DNA of 50,723 nt from Steroidobacteraceae bacterium (lineage in GTDB: Bacteria > Pseudomonadota > Gammaproteobacteria > Steroidobacterales > Steroidobacteraceae): assembly GCA_025451275.1 (NCBI GenBank), contig JANWKR010000002.1:1-50723 (forward strand), given 5' to 3'. A program made the position numbers and the translations under genes. The notes below the pieces were generated by a model that worked only from the letters and a program-made list of their open reading frames with translations, did not search any database and was not told the origin of the DNA. Positions 34,133 to 44,185 of this stretch are shown here, piece after piece. Position 1 is the first letter of the stretch, and each line of letters begins with the position of its first letter.

Positions 34133-35584
34133 TCACTCGGCGGTGATGGTCTTCAGGTAGCGGTAGAAGAACTCGTTGCCCTCGTAGAAGGCCCTGACGC
34201 CGATGCGCTCGTCACGGCCGTGGGCACGCTCGTCGTCGCGGTCGATCGCCACCGCCGAGACGCCGTAGGTCGGCATGCCGGCGGCGCTGGTGTAGATGGC
34301 GTCCGAGGCCCCGCCGTCCATGTACGGGATGACCTTGACGCCTGGCCACATGGCGGCCACCAGCTCCTCGAGCGGCTTCTGCACCTCCGGCCGCATGGGC
34401 GGGGGCTGGAAGCCGCGCTGGTCGGGGGCGGTGTCGGTGATGGTGGTGCCGTCGTCGGCGACGTAGCGCACCGTGATCTTCGGATCGCCCAGCACCTTGA
34501 TGAGGTCCTGGCGCACCTCCTCCTTGGAGTGCCCGGGCAGGATGCGGCAGTTCACGTTGGCGGTGGCGCGCTGCGGCAGCGCGTTGTTGGCATGGCCGCC
34601 CTCCAGACGCGTGGCGACGCAGGTCGTGTGCAGGATGGTCGCCACCGCCGGGATCGCCATCAGGCGCTTGAGCGCGGCCTCATCGGGCGGGCTCTCGAGG
34701 ATGCCCCTGAAGCTCGCCGCATCCTCGCCGCCACCGGCCGCCATGCGCTCGAAATAGGCACGGGTGACGTTGTTGAGCTCGAACGGGAACTGGTAGGCGC
34801 CGACTCTCAGCAGCCCCTGGGCCAGCTCGTAGATGGCGTTGTCCGGGCGCGGCTGGGAGCTGTGGCCGCCCTTGTTGGTGGTGCCGAGCCGGTAATCGGC
34901 GTAGACCTTCTCGGTGGCGCCGAGCTGGAACACCATCGGCTTGCCGTGCTCGGACTTGAGCGAGGAGCCGTCGTGGTTCAGCACGAACTCGGCGGCGACG
35001 AGGTCACGGTGGTTCTTGATGAGCCACGCCGGGCCGTTGCAGCAGCCGCCCTCCTCGTCCGCGGTGAGGGCCAGGATGATGTCGCGGTCGGGACGGAAGC
35101 CCTCCTTCTTCAGGCGGATCATGGTAGTGGCCATGATGGCGTCCCCGTCCTTCATGTCCGAGCTGCCGCGGCCGTAGAAATAGCCGTCCTTCTCGATGAA
35201 CTTGAACGGATCGGTGGTCCAGTCCTCGCGCTTGGCCTCGACCACGTCGAGGTGGCCGATGAGCAGTACCGGCTTGTGCTTGCCGCTGCCGCGCAGCCGT
35301 ATCACGACGTTCTTCTTGCGCTCGTTCGGGCCGCCGACGAACACGTCGCTGTAGCCGGCCTCGCGGAAGCGCTGCGCCATGGCCGCGGCGGCCGTGGTGA
35401 CGTTACCGACCGAATCGGTGGTGTTGATCTCGATCAGTTGCTTGAAGATGTCGTGGGCAAGCGTGTTCGCCGCCTTGTCGTCCGCACTGTCGGCGGCGGG
35501 CGCCGCGCGCGACGCCAGCAGCGCGCACGGCAGCAGCGCCGCGAGCACCGCGGCCGTGATGGATGGACGCAGGCACTTGCTCAT
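34133..35584 (-). CDS. exported M20-family metallopeptidase
   Basis: The 483-residue protein has a signal peptide (residues 1-30, ending RAAPAAD). The M20 di-zinc site follows: VLLIGHLDVVEA (His, Asp), GRGSSDMKDGDA (bridging Asp), LALTADEEGG (general-base Glu) and VLNHDGSS. The dimerisation lid domain is at about 220-330 (TTNKGGHSSQPRPDNAIY). It probably trims peptides or amino-acid conjugates in the periplasm, like carboxypeptidase G2 or carnosinase relatives. Its ATG overlaps the stop of the beta-propeller gene (ATGA), which in turn overlaps nuoN, so it may be read through from the complex I operon. Confidence 0.93.
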   Translation of the reverse strand: MSKCLRPSITAAVLAALLPCALLASRAAPAADSADDKAANTLAHDIFKQLIEINTTDSVGNVTTAAAAMAQRFREAGYSDVFVGGPNERKKNVVIRLRGSGKHKPVLLIGHLDVVEAKREDWTTDPFKFIEKDGYFYGRGSSDMKDGDAIMATTMIRLKKEGFRPDRDIILALTADEEGGCCNGPAWLIKNHRDLVAAEFVLNHDGSSLKSEHGKPMVFQLGATEKVYADYRLGTTNKGGHSSQPRPDNAIYELAQGLLRVGAYQFPFELNNVTRAYFERMAAGGGEDAASFRGILESPPDEAALKRLMAIPAVATILHTTCVATRLEGGHANNALPQRATANVNCRILPGHSKEEVRQDLIKVLGDPKITVRYVADDGTTITDTAPDQRGFQPPPMRPEVQKPLEELVAAMWPGVKVIPYMDGGASDAIYTSAAGMPTYGVSAVAIDRDDERAHGRDERIGVRAFYEGNEFFYRYLKTITAE

Positions 35585-36702
35585 GGACGTTTCCCCTCGG
35601 GAGCTTGGGTCATGGCGCGGGCGTAGGGCTCTACCACCAGCAGCCGGAAGGAGCCCGGCAGCGACGGCGCGCGCGGGTGTGGTTGCTCGGGAGTCGCCGC
35701 GGGCGGCGCCCCGAAATTCGCAGTGACGAGAAAGATGCGGTGCGTGCGCTCATCGAGTGCCATGGTGCGCGCGCCGGGCCGCGTCGGTATGCTCTGCGCC
35801 ACCTGCGCGCTGCCGGCGGTGGTCACGGTCACCGCGGTCAGTACCCCCTCGCCGCACGAGGCGAACGCGAGCCGCGCGCTCGGGTCGTAGGCGGCGAAGT
35901 CCACGCCGGCACCGATCGGCGCGCTGCCGAGGACGCGGCCGCTGCCCGCATCCAGCACTGCCATCACGCGGTTGCCGCAGGCGGCAAACAGCCGCTGACC
36001 GCGCGCATCGAGCGCCAGTCCCGTCGGATTCTCGCAGCCGGCGACCGGCCAGACCGCCGTCACCGCGAGCGAGCGCGCATCGAGCGCGGCGATGCTGCCG
36101 CGGTCCTCGAGATTGACGTACAGCCGTCCCTCGGCATCGCCGGCGACTGACTCGGGCTTGCCCGCCAGCGCGATGGTGCCGGCGACGGTGCCGCGGGCGG
36201 CATCGATGGCGGTGACGTCGTGGCTGCGGCCGTTGAAGGCGAACACGCGCTGCGTGGCGGCGTCGTAGTAGATGGCATCCGGACCCTCGCCGGTCGAGCG
36301 GATCTCGGCCACCCGCGCCAGCGTTTTCAGATCGAACACCACGATCGTGCTGGAGCGGCCGGCGCTGATGAAGCCGCGGCCGAGCGCCGGGGCGAGCGCG
36401 ATGCCGTGCACGCCGGGGGTGTCGGCGATCTCACCCACGACCTGCATGTGGTCGGTGTCGATCACCAGCACGTGCGTGCCGTGGGCGACGAACAGCCGGT
36501 GACCGCCCTGCTCGAAAGTCAGGTAGTCCCAGCCCTCATCCCCGGGCAGCGGCACCTCGCGCGCCAGGCGGTACTGCGGCCGCGCCTGCGCCAGCGAGGC
36601 GGCGAGCAGCACGCCGACACCGGCGGCGAGCCAGCACAGCACGCGGCCACGCCGGGCGGCGCTCGGCGCCGGCTGCGGCCTCAGTGGATGACCCGCGCGC
36701 AC
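35581..36702 (-). CDS. exported YncE-like beta-propeller protein
   Basis: From GTG 36702 the frame gives 373 residues, overlapping the 3' end of nuoN by 22 bases; another GTG at 36642 would begin right at the signal peptide (VLCWLAAGVGVLLAASLAQA). The mature protein consists of about seven blades with the 40-residue rhythm of YncE/YVTN propellers: RLFVAHGTHVLVIDTDHMQVVGEI, GRGFISAGRSSTIVVFDLKT, RVFAFNGRSHDVTAIDAARG, RLYVNLEDRGSIAALDARS. No enzyme motif is seen. It is translationally coupled to the M20 peptidase downstream, suggesting that the two work together. Confidence 0.85.
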   Translation of the reverse strand: MRAGHPLRPQPAPSAARRGRVLCWLAAGVGVLLAASLAQARPQYRLAREVPLPGDEGWDYLTFEQGGHRLFVAHGTHVLVIDTDHMQVVGEIADTPGVHGIALAPALGRGFISAGRSSTIVVFDLKTLARVAEIRSTGEGPDAIYYDAATQRVFAFNGRSHDVTAIDAARGTVAGTIALAGKPESVAGDAEGRLYVNLEDRGSIAALDARSLAVTAVWPVAGCENPTGLALDARGQRLFAACGNRVMAVLDAGSGRVLGSAPIGAGVDFAAYDPSARLAFASCGEGVLTAVTVTTAGSAQVAQSIPTRPGARTMALDERTHRIFLVTANFGAPPAATPEQPHPRAPSLPGSFRLLVVEPYARAMTQAPEGKRP

Positions 36703-38111
36703 AGGTCGAGCAGCGGCCCGGGCAGGAGGCCGAGGATCAGCACCGCGACGGCGTTGAGCCCGAGCGCCAGGCGCACCGGGAGCTCGCGGCGCGCGGCCGG
36801 CAGCTCCCCGGCCGGCTCGTCGAAGTACATGAGCTTGATGACGCGCAGGTAGTAGTACGCGCCCACCACCGACATGGCGGCGGCCAGTATCACCAGCCAC
36901 AGGTGGCCGCTCTCCCACAGCACCTGGAAGATGCGCAGCTTGGCCCAGAAGCCCACGAACGGCGGCACGCCGGCGGTGGAGAACATGAGCACCATCATGA
37001 CCAGCGCCAGCAGCGGATCGCGCCGGTGCAGGCCCTTGTAGTCATCGAGCCGGTCGGCCTCGAAGCCGCGCGAGCTGGCCAGCAGGATCACGCCGAAGGA
37101 GCCGAGCGCCACCAGCACGTACACCAGCGTGTAGTACATGGCGGCGGCGTAGCCGTCGGGGGTGCCGGCGACGAAGCCGAGCACGATGAAGCCGACGTTG
37201 GCGATGGTCGAATAGGCAAGCATGCGCTTCAGGTTCGACTGCACCAGCGCCACCACGTTACCGACCACCAGCGTCAGCACCGCGAGCACGGTCAGCATCT
37301 GCGACCACTGCGCCTCGGTCCCGGCCAGGCCCTGCGCCAGCAACCGCAGCGCCAGGGCAAAGTAGGCGATCTTGGGAGCGGTGCCGATGAACAGCGTGAC
37401 GCTGGTGGGGGCACCCTCATAGACGTCCGGCAGCCACATGTGGAACGGCACCGCGCCGAGCTTGAAGGCCACCGCCACCACGATGAAGGTCAGCCCCAGC
37501 ACGACGCCCGCGTTCAGCGGCGCGTGCAGCTGGGAGGCGAGCGTGCCGAGGTCGAGCGTGCCGGTCAGCCCGTAGATGAGCGACATGCCGTAGAGCAGTG
37601 CCCCCGAGGCGATCGCGCCCAGCACGAAGTACTTCATGGCCGCCTCGGCGCTCACCCCCGAGTCGCGGTCGAAGGCCACCAGGGCGTACACCGACAGCGC
37701 CAGCAGCTCCACCCCCAGGTACACCGTCAGCAGGCTGTTGGCGGAGATCAGCACGAATATGCCCAGCAGTGCGGTGAGTGCCAGCACGTAGTACTCGCCG
37801 CGCAGGATGTTGCGGTTCTCGAGGTAGGCGCGCGAGTACAGCAGCGCCACCGCCACGAACAGGAAGCCGGCGAGCTTCAGCACCACCGCCAGCGGGTCGG
37901 CCACGTACATGCCCTCGAACAGCACCTGCCGCTCGCTCACCTGGCCGTAGTACACCGTGAGGGCGGCGCCGATCACCAGTGCCAGCAGCGTCAGCGTCGG
38001 CGTCAGCCGCCGCCGGCGCTCACCCGCGAACGCATCGACCAGCAGGATCACACACACCGCCACCGTGAGAGTGATCTCGGCCACGGCCGGAGCAAAGGTT
38101 GCCAAGCTCAT
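36681..38111 (-). CDS. nuoN: NADH-quinone oxidoreductase subunit N
   Basis: The 476-residue antiporter-like proton-channel subunit of complex I has about 14 helices. The family core is FHMWLPDVYEGAPTSVTLFIGTAPKIAYFALALRLL, with the lysines of the half-channel, and GVELLALSVYALVAF supplies the conserved Glu. It is the last canonical gene of the nuo operon, seven bases after nuoM. Confidence 0.97.
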   Translation of the reverse strand: MSLATFAPAVAEITLTVAVCVILLVDAFAGERRRRLTPTLTLLALVIGAALTVYYGQVSERQVLFEGMYVADPLAVVLKLAGFLFVAVALLYSRAYLENRNILRGEYYVLALTALLGIFVLISANSLLTVYLGVELLALSVYALVAFDRDSGVSAEAAMKYFVLGAIASGALLYGMSLIYGLTGTLDLGTLASQLHAPLNAGVVLGLTFIVVAVAFKLGAVPFHMWLPDVYEGAPTSVTLFIGTAPKIAYFALALRLLAQGLAGTEAQWSQMLTVLAVLTLVVGNVVALVQSNLKRMLAYSTIANVGFIVLGFVAGTPDGYAAAMYYTLVYVLVALGSFGVILLASSRGFEADRLDDYKGLHRRDPLLALVMMVLMFSTAGVPPFVGFWAKLRIFQVLWESGHLWLVILAAAMSVVGAYYYLRVIKLMYFDEPAGELPAARRELPVRLALGLNAVAVLILGLLPGPLLDLCARVIH

Positions 38112-38118
38112 GCGTGCC

Positions 38119-39624
38119 TCACAGCTTGCTCGCGACCGCCTGGCTCACCAGGTGCTGGATGGTCGGCTGCATGACCTTGAGCAGCGGCGCCGGCCATACC
38201 CCGACCACGAGCACCGCCACCGCGAGTGCGCCCAGTACCACGGTCTCGCGGCCGTTCAGGTCCTTGAGCCCCGCGACCCGCGGGCTTACGACCGGTCCGA
38301 ACACCACGCGCTTCACCAGCCACAGCGTGTAGGCGGCCCCCAGCACCAGGGTTACCGCCGCCAGCAGCGCGTACCAGAAGCTGGCGCGGAAGCTGGCGAT
38401 GATCACCAGGAACTCGCCGACGAACCCGGAGGTGCCCGGCAGCCCGGCATTGGCGAGTGCGAACAGCACCATGAACGAGGCGAACACCGGCATGGTGTTC
38501 ACCACCCCGCCGTAGTCGGCGATCTGGCGGCTGTGCAGGCGGTCGTACAGCACCCCGACGCACAGGAACAGCGCCCCCGAGATCAGGCCGTGCGAGATCA
38601 TCTGCACCATCGCCCCGTCCATCCCCATGCCGGCCCCGGCCAGGCTCCCGGTGTGGCGCACGATCTCGTACACCACGAAGGCGCCGAGCGTCACGAAGCC
38701 CATGTGCGCGATCGAGGAATAGGCGATCAGTTTCTTCATGTCCTGCTGCACCAGCGCCACGAAGCCGATGTACACCACGGCGATCAGCGACAGTGCGATC
38801 ACCAGCAGGTCGAGCTCGCGGCTGGCATCGGGGGCGATCGGCAGACTGAAGCGCAGGAAACCGTAGCCGCCCATCTTCAGCATGATGGCGGCCAGGATCA
38901 CCGAGCCGCCCGTCGGTGCCTCGACGTGCGCATCCGGCAGCCAGGTGTGCACCGGCCACATCGGCACCTTGACCGCGAACGCCAAGAGGAACGCGCAGAA
39001 GATCCAGCGCTGCTCGATGAGCGTCAGCGGCAGCGCCTGCAGGCTGGCGATCGAGTAGTCGCCGGCCTTGACGTACATGTAGATGAGCGCCGCCAGCATG
39101 AACACCGAGCCGAGGAAGGTGTAGAGGAAGAACTTGATGGTGGCGTACACGCGCCGTGGCCCGCCCCAGATGCCGATGATCAGGAACATCGGGATCAGCA
39201 TCGCTTCCCAGAAGAAGTAGAACAGCAGCGCATCGGTGGCGGCGAACACCCCGATCATCAGCCCTTCCATGATGAGGAACGCGGCGTAGTACTGCGCCGG
39301 GCGCATGTCGATGACGCTCCAGCCGGCGATCACCACCGGCACCGTCATGAAGGCGGTGAGCACGATGAGCGGCATGGAGATGCCGTCGACGCCGAGCGCG
39401 TAGAAGGCCTTGAAGCGCGGGATCCAGGGCGCCAGCTCCGGGAACTGCAGCGCGGCGCTGCCCGGATCGAAGTGTGTCCACAGCGGCACCGCCAGCGCCA
39501 GCGTCGTAAGCGAGGCCACCAGCGCCAGCCAGCGCCCGGCGCCGATGCGCGCATCGCCGAGCAGCAGCACGAGGATGCCCGCGGCGATCGGCAGCCAGAT
39601 GAGAATGGACAGTAAGCCGTGCAT
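38119..39624 (-). CDS. nuoM: NADH-quinone oxidoreductase subunit M
   Basis: The 501-residue antiporter-like subunit contains the conserved Glu in FFWEAMLIPMFLIIGIWGG and the Lys-bearing channel segment VPMWPVHTWLPDAHVEAPTGGSVILAAIMLKMGGYGFLRFSLP. Length and helix count (about 14) are normal. It is 21 bases downstream of nuoL. Confidence 0.97.
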   Translation of the reverse strand: MHGLLSILIWLPIAAGILVLLLGDARIGAGRWLALVASLTTLALAVPLWTHFDPGSAALQFPELAPWIPRFKAFYALGVDGISMPLIVLTAFMTVPVVIAGWSVIDMRPAQYYAAFLIMEGLMIGVFAATDALLFYFFWEAMLIPMFLIIGIWGGPRRVYATIKFFLYTFLGSVFMLAALIYMYVKAGDYSIASLQALPLTLIEQRWIFCAFLLAFAVKVPMWPVHTWLPDAHVEAPTGGSVILAAIMLKMGGYGFLRFSLPIAPDASRELDLLVIALSLIAVVYIGFVALVQQDMKKLIAYSSIAHMGFVTLGAFVVYEIVRHTGSLAGAGMGMDGAMVQMISHGLISGALFLCVGVLYDRLHSRQIADYGGVVNTMPVFASFMVLFALANAGLPGTSGFVGEFLVIIASFRASFWYALLAAVTLVLGAAYTLWLVKRVVFGPVVSPRVAGLKDLNGRETVVLGALAVAVLVVGVWPAPLLKVMQPTIQHLVSQAVASKL

Positions 39625-39645
39625 CGGTTGGGTCTTCTGTTGGCG

Positions 39646-41676
39646 CTAGACGTGGCCGAGGAACCAGGCGAGCAGCAGCGCCAGGCCGATCATCATCCAG
39701 AAGGCGTACGAGTACAGATATCCCGACTGCACGCGCCGCAACAGGCTCCCGACCCAGGTGACGCCGGCGGCGCTGCCGTCGACCATGACGCCGTCGATGA
39801 GCGCCTGGTCACCGCCCTTCCACAGGCCGACGCCCACCCCGCGCGCCAGCGCCGCGAGGACCTTCTCGTTGAACCAGTCGAAGTAGTACTTGTTGACCAG
39901 CAGCGTGTACAGACCGTGCGCGCGCCGCGCCGCCTCATCCGCCCAGCCGGGCCGCCGCAGGAAGAACAGCCACGCCGTGATGGCGCCGGCGAGCGCGAGA
40001 TAGACCGGGAGCCGGGCGAAGCCCTCCAGCGCCAGCCGTAGCCAGCCGCCGGGCTCGGCGCCGAGCGTGCCGAGCTCGTGGCCGCGCGCCAGCACGAAGA
40101 TCGACGACCCGAAGTAACCGCCGAACAGCAGCGGCGCGACGGTCAGGGCGCCGATCAGCACCGAGGGGATGGCGAGCGCGATCAGCGGCACGGTGACCAC
40201 CGCGGGGCTCTCGTGCGGCGGCCCGGCGTGCTCCTCGTGCTGCACCTCGGCCGCGAGCAGGATCGGATAGGTCGGCTCCTCGTGCGGGTCGGGGTGCGCG
40301 GCGTGCGCCTGGGGAAAGCGCTCCGGGCCGTGGAAGGTCATGAACAGCATGCGGAAGGTGTAGAGCGCGGTGACGAACACCCCGCACAGCACGCACCAGT
40401 ACGCGTAGCCGGCGCCCCAGCGGTGCGAGGCGCCCACCGCCTCGACGATCGCGTCCTTGGAGTAGAAGCCGGAGAAGAACGGCGTGCCGACGAGCGCCAG
40501 CGCGCCGATCCAGCAGGTCACCGCGGTGATGGGCATGTACCTGGCGAGACCACCCATCTTGCGCATGTCCTGCTCGTGGTGCATGCCGATGATCACCGAG
40601 CCGGCGGCCAGGAACAGCAGCGCCTTGAAGAAGGCGTGCGTCATGAGGTGGAAGATCGCAGCGCCATAGGCCGAGGCGCCCAGCGCCACGGTCATGTAGC
40701 CGAGCTGCGAGAGCGTCGAGTAGGCGATGACGCGCTTGATGTCGTTGCTGACCACGCCGAGCAGGCCCATGAAGAAGGCGGTGGTGGCGCCGATCACCAG
40801 CACGAACGACAGCGCGCCTTCCGAGTACTCGAACAGCGGCGACATCCGCGCCACCATGAAGATGCCCGCGGTCACCATGGTGGCGGCATGGATCAGCGCC
40901 GAGATCGGCGTCGGGCCTTCCATCGAGTCGGGCAGCCACACGTGCAGCGGCACCTGCGCCGACTTGCCCATCGCGCCGATGAACAGGCATACGCAGATGA
41001 GCGTCAGCGCGTTCACGCTCGTGGCCGAGCTCACCGGCACCAGCGCCTGCGCGATGTGCGGGGCGGCCGCGAACGCCTCGCGGTAGCCGAGCGAGTGGGT
41101 GAAATACACCACCCCGGCGATGCCGAGCACGAAGCCGAAGTCGCCGATGCGGTTGACGATGAAGGCCTTGAGGCCGGCGAAGGTCGCGCTCGGGCGCGTG
41201 TACCAGAAGCCGATCAGCAGGTAGGAGACCACGCCGACCGCTTCCCAGCCGAAGAACAGCTGCATGAAGTTGTTCGACATCACCAGCATCAGCATGGCGA
41301 AGGTGAACAGCGAGATGTAGCTGAAGAAGCGCGTATAGCCCGGGTCGTCGTGCATGTAGCCGATGGTGTAGACGTGCACACACAGCGACACGAAGGTCAC
41401 CACCACCATCATGAGCGCGCTCAGCCGGTCGACGAGGAAGCCGACCTGCATGGGCACGGCGTCGCTCAGCAGCCAGGTGTACACCGGCGCGTCGTAGGTC
41501 GGTGCGCCCGCGAGCAGCTGCCGCAGCACCATGCACGACAGCACGCAGGACGCCGCCACGGCCAGGCAGGTGATGGTGTGCGCGCCGGCGCGGCCGATCA
41601 GCTTGCCGCCCAGGCCGGCGATCACGCCCGCGGCCAGCGGCAGCAGCGGGATGGCGAGCAGTACCGTCGGGTTCAC
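39646..41676 (-). CDS. nuoL: NADH-quinone oxidoreductase subunit L
   Basis: The 676-residue largest membrane subunit carries the antiporter fold (conserved Glu in LFFGWEAVGVVSYLLIGFW; channel in VPLHVWLPDSMEGPTPISALIHAATMVTAGIF). A C-terminal extension includes the lateral helix that spans the membrane arm. It starts with GTG at 41676, three bases after the nuoK stop. Length is slightly above the E. coli protein, within the usual range. Confidence 0.97.
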   Translation of the reverse strand: MNPTVLLAIPLLPLAAGVIAGLGGKLIGRAGAHTITCLAVAASCVLSCMVLRQLLAGAPTYDAPVYTWLLSDAVPMQVGFLVDRLSALMMVVVTFVSLCVHVYTIGYMHDDPGYTRFFSYISLFTFAMLMLVMSNNFMQLFFGWEAVGVVSYLLIGFWYTRPSATFAGLKAFIVNRIGDFGFVLGIAGVVYFTHSLGYREAFAAAPHIAQALVPVSSATSVNALTLICVCLFIGAMGKSAQVPLHVWLPDSMEGPTPISALIHAATMVTAGIFMVARMSPLFEYSEGALSFVLVIGATTAFFMGLLGVVSNDIKRVIAYSTLSQLGYMTVALGASAYGAAIFHLMTHAFFKALLFLAAGSVIIGMHHEQDMRKMGGLARYMPITAVTCWIGALALVGTPFFSGFYSKDAIVEAVGASHRWGAGYAYWCVLCGVFVTALYTFRMLFMTFHGPERFPQAHAAHPDPHEEPTYPILLAAEVQHEEHAGPPHESPAVVTVPLIALAIPSVLIGALTVAPLLFGGYFGSSIFVLARGHELGTLGAEPGGWLRLALEGFARLPVYLALAGAITAWLFFLRRPGWADEAARRAHGLYTLLVNKYYFDWFNEKVLAALARGVGVGLWKGGDQALIDGVMVDGSAAGVTWVGSLLRRVQSGYLYSYAFWMMIGLALLLAWFLGHV

Positions 41677-41679
41677 CGT

Positions 41680-41985
41680 TCAGCCTTTCAGGGTATTGAG
41701 GTCTTCGACGTTGATGCTGCGCCGCTCGCGGAACAGCACCACCAGAATGGCGAGCCCGATGGCGGACTCGGCCGCCGCCACGGTGAGGACGAAGAACACG
41801 AACACCTGGCCATGGATGTCGCCCAGGTAGCGCGAGAAGGCGATGAAGTTGAAGTTGGCGGCGAGCAGCAGCAGCTCGACGCACATGAGCAGGAGAATGA
41901 CGTTCTTGCGGTTGAGGAAGATGCCGGCCACCGCCAGCGAGAACAGCACGCCCGAGAGCGTCAGCAGCTGTGCCAGGCTGATCAT
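41680..41985 (-). CDS. nuoK: NADH-quinone oxidoreductase subunit K
   Basis: The 101-residue, three-helix subunit has the two membrane glutamates expected for proton transfer: in [17 protein letters not shown] (about residue 36) and [13 protein letters not shown] (about 72). It overlaps the nuoJ stop by four bases (ATGA). Confidence 0.97.
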   Translation of the reverse strand: MISLAQLLTLSGVLFSLAVAGIFLNRKNVILLLMCVELLLLAANFNFIAFSRYLGDIHGQVFVFFVLTVAAAESAIGLAILVVLFRERRSINVEDLNTLKG

Positions 41986-42587
41986 GGGCGCTTCTCCGCC
42001 GCCATCTTCACCAGCCGCACGCGGTCCTCGCGCCGCACCGCCACCTGCTTGTTGATGTCCTGGTACTTCAGGCCCGCGCGGCGGCGCATGGTGAGGGTGA
42101 TGGCCGCCACGATCGCCACCAGCAGCAGCATGGCCGCGAGCTCCAGCGGATAGGCGTACTTGGTGTAGAGGACGCCGCCGAGCTCGGCGGTGTTGCTGTA
42201 GGTCGCCGGCTGCGGCGTGCCGCCGTGGCTCGCATCCAGCCCCAGGCCGCCGCGCGCCCACACCACGCCCGCGATCTCGATGATCACGGCGAGCGCGGTG
42301 AGCCAGCCGAGCCAGGCGAAGCGCGTGAACCCCTGCCGCAGCTCGGCCAGGTTGATGTCGAGCATCATCACCACGAACAGGAACAGCACCATGACGGCGC
42401 CCACGTACACCAGCACCAGCACCACGGCGAGGAACTCCGCTTCGATCAGCAGCCAGATGGCCGCCGAGGTGACGAAGCACACCACCAGCGCCAGCGCCGA
42501 GTACACCGGGTTGCGCGAGGTGATGACCCCGAGCGCGGCGAGCACCAGGATGGTAGCGAACACGTAGAACAGTCCCTGGATCAGCAT
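41982..42587 (-). CDS. nuoJ: NADH-quinone oxidoreductase subunit J
   Basis: The 201-residue membrane subunit has five helices, with the flexible third helix region [19 protein letters not shown] that links quinone chemistry to proton movement. The C-terminal 30 residues are basic and cytoplasmic ([21 protein letters not shown]). It follows nuoI by 16 bases. Confidence 0.96.
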   Translation of the reverse strand: MLIQGLFYVFATILVLAALGVITSRNPVYSALALVVCFVTSAAIWLLIEAEFLAVVLVLVYVGAVMVLFLFVVMMLDINLAELRQGFTRFAWLGWLTALAVIIEIAGVVWARGGLGLDASHGGTPQPATYSNTAELGGVLYTKYAYPLELAAMLLLVAIVAAITLTMRRRAGLKYQDINKQVAVRREDRVRLVKMAAEKRP

Positions 42588-42603
42588 GGCGGCAGCAAGG
42601 CTC

Positions 42604-43086
42604 TCATCGGTATGGCGCGTCCGCCGCCTTGTCGTTGGCGATCATCGCCTCGTAGCGCTCGCCGACCGCGAGCAGCTTGTCCTTGCTCATGATGTTTTCG
42701 CCGCGCTTCTCCATGTGGTACTCAAGGATGCGGGTGAGCACGATGGCGTCCACCGGGCAGGCCTCCTCGCAGAAGCCGCAGTAAATGCACTTGAACAGAT
42801 CAATGTCGTAGCGCGTGGTGCGGCGCGTGCCGTCGGGGCCCACGTCCGAGTCGATGGTGATGCACACCGCCGGGCACACCGCCTCGCACAGCTTGCAGGC
42901 GATGCAACGCTCCTGGCCGTTGGCGTAGCGGCGCAGCGCGTGCAGACCGCGGAAGCGCGCCGACTGCGGCGTCTTCTCCTCGGGGTAGTTGAGCGTGTAT
43001 TTGGGCTCGAACAAGGTGCGCGCGGTGACCGCCAGCCCCTTGAGGAGCTCCGGCAGCAGCAGCGTCTTGAGCGGATTTACAGCCAT
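42604..43086 (-). CDS. nuoI: NADH-quinone oxidoreductase subunit I (two [4Fe-4S] clusters)
   Basis: The 160-residue ferredoxin-like subunit holds clusters N6a and N6b in [16 protein letters not shown] and [17 protein letters not shown]. An amphipathic N-terminal helix anchors it to the membrane. It passes electrons from NuoG to NuoB and lies 13 bases after nuoH. Confidence 0.97.
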   Translation of the reverse strand: MAVNPLKTLLLPELLKGLAVTARTLFEPKYTLNYPEEKTPQSARFRGLHALRRYANGQERCIACKLCEAVCPAVCITIDSDVGPDGTRRTTRYDIDLFKCIYCGFCEEACPVDAIVLTRILEYHMEKRGENIMSKDKLLAVGERYEAMIANDKAADAPYR

Positions 43087-43099
43087 CAGTGCATCCCGT

Positions 43100-44170
43100 T
43101 TAGTGAAACCAGGCGCGGCCCCACGGGCCGATGTGATACCAGCGCAGCACCATCTCCACCCCGATCCACACCAGCGTCACGGGGATGAGCGCCTTCCATC
43201 CCAGGCGCATGATCTGGTCGTAGCGGTAGCGCGGGAAGGTGGCGCGGAACCACAGGAACAGGAACACCAGACAGAACACCTTGATGGCCAGCCACAAGAA
43301 GCTCGGCCGCCCCAGGAAGGTGTCGCCGAGCAGCGGCCAGCCCTCGAAGAAGCCCTGCCAGCCGCCGAAGAAGAACACCGCGGTGAGCGCCGAGATCAGG
43401 ATCATGTTGGCGTACTCGGCGAGGAAGAACAGCGCGAACGCGATCCCCGAGTACTCGACGTGGAAGCCCGCCACGATTTCCGACTCGCCCTCGGCGACGT
43501 CGAACGGCGCGCGGTTGGTCTCGGCCACGCCGGAGACGAAGTACACCACCAGCAGCGGAAACAGCCACAGCCAGTTCCACGAGCCCACCCCGCCCGCCTG
43601 CGTCTCGACGATCTTGCCGAGGTTCATGCTGCCGGTGGCCATGAGTACCCCGACCAGCGCAAAACCCATGGCGATCTCGTAGGCGACCATCTGCGCCGCC
43701 GAGCGCATGGCCCCGAGGAAGGCGTACTTGGAGTTGGCCGCCCAGCCGGCGATGATGACGCCGTACACGCCCATGGAGGTCAGCGACAGCAGGTACAGCA
43801 GGCCCGCGTCCGCCTTGGACACCACCACCGTCGGCGACAGCGGGATCACCGCCCAGGCGGCGAAGGCCGGCACCAGCGTGATCACGGGCGCCAGCCAGAA
43901 CAGCGTCCGGTTGGCCTTCGCCGGGATGATCACTTCCTTCAGCAGCAGCTTGAGCACGTCGGCGAAGGGCTGGCCGACGCCGGGCAGCAGGCCGAAGATG
44001 CGCACGCGGTTCGGTCCGCGCCGCAGCTGCATCCAGCCGATCACCTTGCGCTCCCAGAGCGTCAGCAGCGCCACGCAGATGATCAGCGCCACGGTGATCA
44101 CCAGGATCCACACCGTGGACTGCCCGTACTCCGGCAACGACGCCCAGGCGGTGTTGAGCTTGTCGAGCAC
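43100..44170 (-). CDS. nuoH: NADH-quinone oxidoreductase subunit H
   Basis: The 356-residue membrane subunit forms the quinone entry site with NuoB and NuoD. Family segments are [52 protein letters not shown] and the charged loop [27 protein letters not shown]. It starts with GTG at 44170, 15 bases after nuoG. Confidence 0.97.
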   Translation of the reverse strand: MLDKLNTAWASLPEYGQSTVWILVITVALIICVALLTLWERKVIGWMQLRRGPNRVRIFGLLPGVGQPFADVLKLLLKEVIIPAKANRTLFWLAPVITLVPAFAAWAVIPLSPTVVVSKADAGLLYLLSLTSMGVYGVIIAGWAANSKYAFLGAMRSAAQMVAYEIAMGFALVGVLMATGSMNLGKIVETQAGGVGSWNWLWLFPLLVVYFVSGVAETNRAPFDVAEGESEIVAGFHVEYSGIAFALFFLAEYANMILISALTAVFFFGGWQGFFEGWPLLGDTFLGRPSFLWLAIKVFCLVFLFLWFRATFPRYRYDQIMRLGWKALIPVTLVWIGVEMVLRWYHIGPWGRAWFH

Positions 44171-44185
44171 CTTCGCTGTCCGCCC

